This document shows, one piece after another, positions 21,201 through 23,993 of a stretch of DNA of 23,993 nt. The notes under the pieces were generated by a model, which saw only the letters and a program-made list of their open reading frames with translations, had not been told where the DNA came from and ran no database searches. Origin of the DNA: Candidatus Sigynarchaeota archaeon (GTDB lineage: Archaea > Asgardarchaeota > Lokiarchaeia > Sigynarchaeales > Sigynarchaeaceae); NCBI GenBank assembly GCA_030587525.1, contig JAUQYW010000205.1, forward strand, positions 1 through 23,993, read 5' to 3'. Position numbers and translations under genes: made by a program. Position 1 is the stretch's first letter. Each line of letters starts with the position of its first letter.

Positions 21201-23756
21201 AACGCGGGCAATCCATCGACGAGCGTTTCGATAGGCCCGTTCTGGATCGACACGAACCCACCAGATGCGCCCATTCCGGCCAGCACCACGCATACGACAT
21301 CGACGTGGTCGGCGAACGTGATCATCATCGTGATGTGGGATCTCCCAAACGATGCAAGTGGTTCGGGCGTGGCTGGATATTCATACTCGTGGACACATGG
21401 CCCGCAAGATCCCGGCACGACATTGATGACATCGTCCCGATCGTTGTCAAGCCCTGGGTTGACACAAGCAAACGACTGGTACTTCAACGCACGCTCGGTG
21501 GACAACGCTGGCTTGTGGTCATCCCAAGCATCGGTGGGTCCGTTTTATATCGACACGAACCTGCCGTCTACACCAATACCGTCAAGCCCGACGCACGCGA
21601 CGTCGACGTGGTCATCTACTACTATAATCAACGTGACGTGGGGTCTGCCTAGCGACGGCGGTGGCTCGGGGGTAGCTGGCTACTCGTTTTCGTGGACACA
21701 TGGATCGCAAGATCCCGGCACGATATTGATGTCATCAGTCCGGTCGATAGTAAGCCCGGCGTTGACCGAGGCGAGCGACTGGTACTTCAACATACGATCA
21801 GTAGACGGGGTTGGCCAGTGGTCATCCCAAGCATCGCTTGGACCATTCTATATCGATACGAACTCTCCAGCTGCACCGCTACCACTTACCTCCACGCATT
21901 TGCCGTCGATTTGGTCGACGACCACCATCATCAACATAACATGGGACCTGCCGAGCGACGGCGGCGGCTCGGGCGTGGCCGGCTACTCGTACTCGTGGAC
22001 ACACGACGCGCAAGACCCAGGCACCACGTTGATGACATCATCCCGGTCATTATTGAGCGATGCGCTGGCCGATGCGAGCGACTGGTACTTCAACGTGCGG
22101 TCGGTGGACGGGGTTGGCATGTGGTCGTCGCAAATGTCATTGGGGCCGTTCTATATCGATGCGAACGTGCCTGCAACGCCATCCCTAGCGAGCCCAACCC
22201 ATGCAACGTCGGCGTGGTCATCTATCACGATAATCAACGTGACGTGGAGCCTGCCGACCGATGGTAGCGGTTCGGGCGTGGCCGGGTACTCGTATTCGTG
22301 GACACACGGCGCGCAAGACCCGGGCACCACGTTGATGACATCGTCCCGGTCATTATTGAGCGCGGCGCTGACCGATGCGAGCGACTGGTACTTTAATATA
22401 CGGTCCGTGGACGGGATCGACCTTTGGTCGTCACAAGCGTCGCTGGGACCTTTTTATATCGACACCCAGGCTCCTTCTACACCAATTCCAACTTCAAGCA
22501 CCCACGTGCAAAGCACCTGGTCGGCAAATCCAGTTATCGGCGTCTCATGGGCTACTCCAGGCGACGGTTCAGGTTCTGGCATTGCCGGTTATTCTTTCTC
22601 GTGGAATTTCGGTGCTGGAACTCCTGACGCGACGATCGATACGACCTCCTTGTCAGTAACTAGCACGCCGCTCACCGATGGAAATAACTGGTATTTCAAC
22701 ATCGCCAGCATTGATAACGTCGGGTATGTTTCGAGCACGACATCCATAGGACCATTTTTCTTGGATCTCACTACCCCTATCATCACTTTGTTGGGAAATG
22801 CGAACAATTCTATTCAACTATCCGGAACGGTTCTCAATCTGAGCGTTACGGATACCCATCTCGGCCAAGTCCTCTACCACTGGAACGCCGGGGCGAACCA
22901 GACCCTCGAGTCGCCGTACACTTTAATTTTCCCGATGGACACGACAGCTATGTCTTTGCATGTTTACGCCAGTGACCTCGCGGGCACCCTTGCTGCTGCC
23001 ACGTTCATCATCATTCCCGACCTGGAACCGCTCGCCAACTTCTCGATCAGCGTCACGCAAGCATACGCGAGCGAATCGGTCGTGTTCTTGTTCACGGGGA
23101 GTCAAGGAAATGCGCCAGCGACCTTCACGTGGAGTTTTAGTGACGGCGGCAGCAATTCGACGTTGGCTAGCCCTTCGCACGTGTTCTCGCAACCGGGCCA
23201 ATACCTCGTGACGCTAACCGTCACCGACTCGAACGCCGATTCGAACACGACCAGTATCCTCATCAACGTCATCGCCCGGCCGGGACAGCCCATCCCGATC
23301 GAGACCTTTATCATCATCATCGTTATAATCAGCGTCGCCGGCATCGCGATCGGCATCGCCGGCGTCTCGAAAGCACGCGCCAAGAAAGCGAAGGTGGCGA
23401 AAACCATCACCGAGAAACGCAGGGCTCTTGATATCAGTTCGCCCGAAACCCAGGTGGTAGCGCCCAAGAAGGTCTCAACGGGTGTGCCGAAAGAAGAGCC
23501 GAAGGAAATGACCCCGCAAGAGAAGGCCGAGGCTGCAAAGACCGAGAAAGAAATCACCAGGTACGTCGACGTGCCAAACTGCATTGTTCATAAAGGTCCG
23601 ATCGCCGGCGCGAACTATCTCTGCCCACGCTGTAAGACCTTATATTGCATCAACTGCGCCATGGTCTTGAAGCAACGTGGCGAGAAATGCTGGTCTTGCG
23701 GTGCAGACATCGAGATCTCGCTGCCAGGGGATGCAGTCCCGCCACGAGATGCATGA
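18249..23756 (+). CDS. Giant modular surface protein: NosD-type beta-helix, Ig/FN3-like repeats, PKD, TM, cytosolic zinc finger
   Basis: This is an 1835-aa type I membrane protein. A signal peptide (1-22) leads to a right-handed beta-helix (about 45-640) made of NNTI/NGV-type coils and closed by GGNYWDNYT and DGIGDTPITL, the NosD-like surface motif. Three Ig/cadherin-like domains follow (about 648-900, each with ITL(L/V)SP at its start), then six FN3-like domains (902-1510), one more Ig-like domain (about 1511-1590), a PKD domain (1593-1675; TFTWSFSDGG, PGQYLVTLTV), a TM helix (1687-1708), a Lys/Glu/Ala-rich cytosolic linker and a cysteine-rich end (1778-1825). N-glycosylation sequons are very dense outside. 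The likely role is cell-surface adhesion or carbohydrate binding; the intracellular zinc domain suggests linkage to a cytosolic partner. A T8 tract follows the gene. Confidence 0.92.
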   Translation: MRRFHFTLLVITCCAITASIAFQNMFNEEQLQIAFRPGTGLRRSDPPLTINTNFQLAAASTGGDGSPGNPYIIENRIIDGVATFTCISITNTNKYFFLRYCTLTNGVKGLYFNNVSNAHVYNVTVSGMTGAAAYGIHWEYSDYNKMSNSTSTGNAHNGFYSVYSDHNWFFHNNISVNSMNGMVMVYATNNTIANSTMSRNVGGAGIGSGISFTGSMTYCKIANNTISQNNDNGILFINDYNSYNTIEHNIIQSNNDDGVSMEGRHHYNIIRFNTIKSNRENGVYLYDTYSSQHAIGNQIIGNTITDSVLASGQGVYLNVYIDYTRIENNTILRNNYGVYLYNTVYHTIVKGNNISLNRDEGAFFTQYVRNTTFDGNQFKKNAGYGMWIADYNCTVKNNVFDANSFDGIHIRNDYFANIDIINNTIINHGNSMYYGIDCWISRNVAIVNNTFFKNYNGLILIDTSLIRVTGNKILNCSYGFLIGSGNYTCNDSIISDNIIANNSVYGIRMANWDDNGISKNITIEFNVIDHNAIGIFLRRSRDNIFRGNNFTRNGYGIQYTETIGPNTFYYNNFMLNTKHLSNSINNLWNTAYPWGGNYWDNYTLVDVFHGPGQNISGADGIGDTPITLINGGIDLYPLMFPYPNDATSPVITLLSPVNASLSRVSTQVSLDVFDARLDAVWFNWDSGTNQTLHSPYHVSTPAADGVHVLRVYANDTHSNVAVQRYEFIVDTSPPVITLVSPGNNTIQRPGIMIDLTVTDPNLSSVVFNWNGSVNQTLVAPYDLSIPAIDGSRQLRVYAIDAAGNAGSRFFRFTVDGTPPSIILNSPANASAILPNRVIDLLAGDIRLDETWYQWDSGSNITLLAPFDVNAPGTDGLHVLRVYANDTASNIMNRRYEFTIDAIPPVSIQNLHSISHTTSLWSNDSWIDLVWDVASDAGGSGIAGYSFTWATSPVTPGLTVINNLTTYTGSQPDGYTWYFSIIAIDNAGNPSTSVSIGPFWIDTNPPDAPIPASTTHTTSTWSANVIIIVMWDLPNDASGSGVAGYSYSWTHGPQDPGTTLMTSSRSLSSPGLTQANDWYFNARSVDNAGLWSSQASVGPFYIDTNLPSTPIPSSPTHATSTWSSTTIINVTWGLPSDGGGSGVAGYSFSWTHGSQDPGTILMSSVRSIVSPALTEASDWYFNIRSVDGVGQWSSQASLGPFYIDTNSPAAPLPLTSTHLPSIWSTTTIINITWDLPSDGGGSGVAGYSYSWTHDAQDPGTTLMTSSRSLLSDALADASDWYFNVRSVDGVGMWSSQMSLGPFYIDANVPATPSLASPTHATSAWSSITIINVTWSLPTDGSGSGVAGYSYSWTHGAQDPGTTLMTSSRSLLSAALTDASDWYFNIRSVDGIDLWSSQASLGPFYIDTQAPSTPIPTSSTHVQSTWSANPVIGVSWATPGDGSGSGIAGYSFSWNFGAGTPDATIDTTSLSVTSTPLTDGNNWYFNIASIDNVGYVSSTTSIGPFFLDLTTPIITLLGNANNSIQLSGTVLNLSVTDTHLGQVLYHWNAGANQTLESPYTLIFPMDTTAMSLHVYASDLAGTLAAATFIIIPDLEPLANFSISVTQAYASESVVFLFTGSQGNAPATFTWSFSDGGSNSTLASPSHVFSQPGQYLVTLTVTDSNADSNTTSILINVIARPGQPIPIETFIIIIVIISVAGIAIGIAGVSKARAKKAKVAKTITEKRRALDISSPETQVVAPKKVSTGVPKEEPKEMTPQEKAEAAKTEKEITRYVDVPNCIVHKGPIAGANYLCPRCKTLYCINCAMVLKQRGEKCWSCGADIEISLPGDAVPPRDA
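20952..22778 (+). repeat. Six tandem FN3-like coding repeats; four of exactly 303 bp
   Basis: Repeat 1 is divergent (20952-21266). Repeats 2-5 are exactly 101 codons each (21267-21569, 21570-21872, 21873-22175, 22176-22478) and very similar in DNA as well as protein. Repeat 6 (22479-22778) is again divergent. Each carries GSG(V/I)AGYS(Y/F)SW, WYFN.(R/A)S(V/I)D and GPF(Y/F)(I/L)D. The uniform length and high identity of the inner four point to recent tandem duplication or gene conversion. Confidence 0.9.
23580..23725 (+). other. Coding region of the C-terminal cytosolic zinc-finger domain
   Basis: Within the surface protein, residues 1778-1825 read CIVHKG, then YLCPRCKTLYCINCA, then GEKCWSCG. 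Four C-x2-C or C-x2-H pairs (eight ligands) can hold two zinc ions, as in RING/B-box cross-brace folds or tandem ribbons. It lies after the TM helix and so faces the cytosol. Confidence 0.75.
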
Positions 23757-23773
23757 ACGCGGCCAATCTTCCC

Positions 23774-23781
23774 TTTTTTTT
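23774..23781 (+). terminator. Oligo-T terminator after the surface protein gene
   Basis: A run of eight T begins 18 nt past the stop codon, preceded by a C/T-rich stretch and without a strong hairpin. This is a typical archaeal U-tract terminator. Confidence 0.6.
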
Positions 23782-23889
23782 CTATCCTTAACCACTTCGA
23801 GGTTTTGACAGGTTAAAGATATTGTCTCGACAATGAACAACAATTCATGGTTCAAATGAAAACAAGTTAGATATGAATTACGTGCTTTT

Positions 23890-23993
23890 TTATTTGATAC
23901 CCGGTAAATCCCTCCATCGAAGCTTCTTTAGATCCTTCACATGATCGGGAAAAACATCTTCTGGATCCATTCGCAAGTTGTTGAAAGCAGTTG
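23890..23993 (-). CDS. 3' end of an unidentified gene (runs off the window)
   Basis: The minus strand is open from the window edge to TAA at 23892-23890. The visible 33 residues end NNLRMDPEDVFPDHVKDLKK followed by LRWRDLPGIK. The mix of acidic, Lys-rich and Trp/Pro residues looks protein-like, and the other two minus-strand frames look less protein-like or stop early. If an internal ATG were the start, only 26 aa would be encoded, so a truncated larger gene is more likely. It would converge on the surface protein gene. I cannot name a family. Confidence 0.42.
   Translation of the reverse strand, partial: TAFNNLRMDPEDVFPDHVKDLKKLRWRDLPGIK

Noticed and set aside
21173..22267. Long plus-strand frames in a second frame across the FN3-like repeats (159 and 191 codons)
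   Set aside because: They repeat with the same 303-bp period as the real frame, so they are open only because the repeat unit lacks stops in that frame.
21267..22478. Regular repeats considered as a CRISPR-like or satellite array
   Set aside because: The 303-bp unit is in frame and encodes a folded FN3-like domain; there are no short repeats with unique spacers.
1..23993. tRNA, rRNA, SRP RNA or RNase P RNA genes
   Set aside because: I checked the gaps by eye for T-loop (GGTTCGA-type) and other conserved motifs and found none in a plausible context.
1..23993. Insertion sequences, integrases or phage genes
   Set aside because: No transposase, integrase or phage structural motif is visible in any of the credible frames, and no flanking inverted or direct repeats suggest an inserted element.

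Overview
The window looks like chromosomal DNA of an Asgard (Promethearchaeota-type) archaeon. The evidence is two eukaryote-like small GTPases (one Rag/Gtr-like with an HKxD motif, one Ras/Rab-like fused to a longin-like domain), archaeal TATA boxes placed about 25-27 nt before start codons (leaderless genes), Shine-Dalgarno sites at some other genes, and a giant NosD-type surface protein with a single C-terminal membrane anchor. Base composition is balanced, so this is not one of the very AT-rich lineages. I cannot assign a class. I see no rRNA, tRNA, CRISPR array or transposase.

Region 1 (1-7200, all minus strand): the start of a truncated membrane protein, a CobW/COG0523-type metal-chaperone GTPase, a membrane-anchored PHP metallohydrolase, a polytopic protein with a large external domain that may be TIM-barrel-like, and a P-type Ca2+-transporting ATPase. 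Region 2 (7200-11770, mixed): a four-TM protein with a cysteine cluster, an unrecognised all-helical 201-aa protein, a 55-aa single-TM protein, a soluble PHP phosphoesterase, an MBL-fold hydrolase in tandem with it, and a 64-aa ORF. This region also holds a perfect 20-bp palindrome in a divergent promoter.

Region 3 (11800-15170) is the most interesting part. A 476-aa plus-strand protein appears to combine a helical solenoid, a beta-sandwich, an adaptin/gamma-COP-like appendage platform and a zinc ribbon. It converges on a longin-Ras GTPase fusion and a Rag-like GTPase. Small GTPases, longin domains and solenoid-plus-appendage subunits are the components of eukaryotic coat/adaptor complexes (AP, COPI) and of Rag/NPRL/FLCN nutrient-signalling complexes. 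The window may therefore carry an archaeal membrane-associated GTPase/adaptor module. A palindromic GAGCGCTC element with identical flanks lies upstream of both the adaptor-like gene and the longin-GTPase gene.

Region 4 (15500-23760, plus strand): a leaderless DHCR24-like FAD oxidoreductase is translationally coupled (4-bp overlap) to a GPH/MFS-type transporter. It is followed by an 1835-aa surface protein: signal peptide, beta-helix, Ig-like domains, six FN3-like repeats (four of exactly 101 aa), PKD domain, TM helix and a cytosolic eight-ligand zinc-finger tail. The last bases hold the 3' end of another minus-strand gene.
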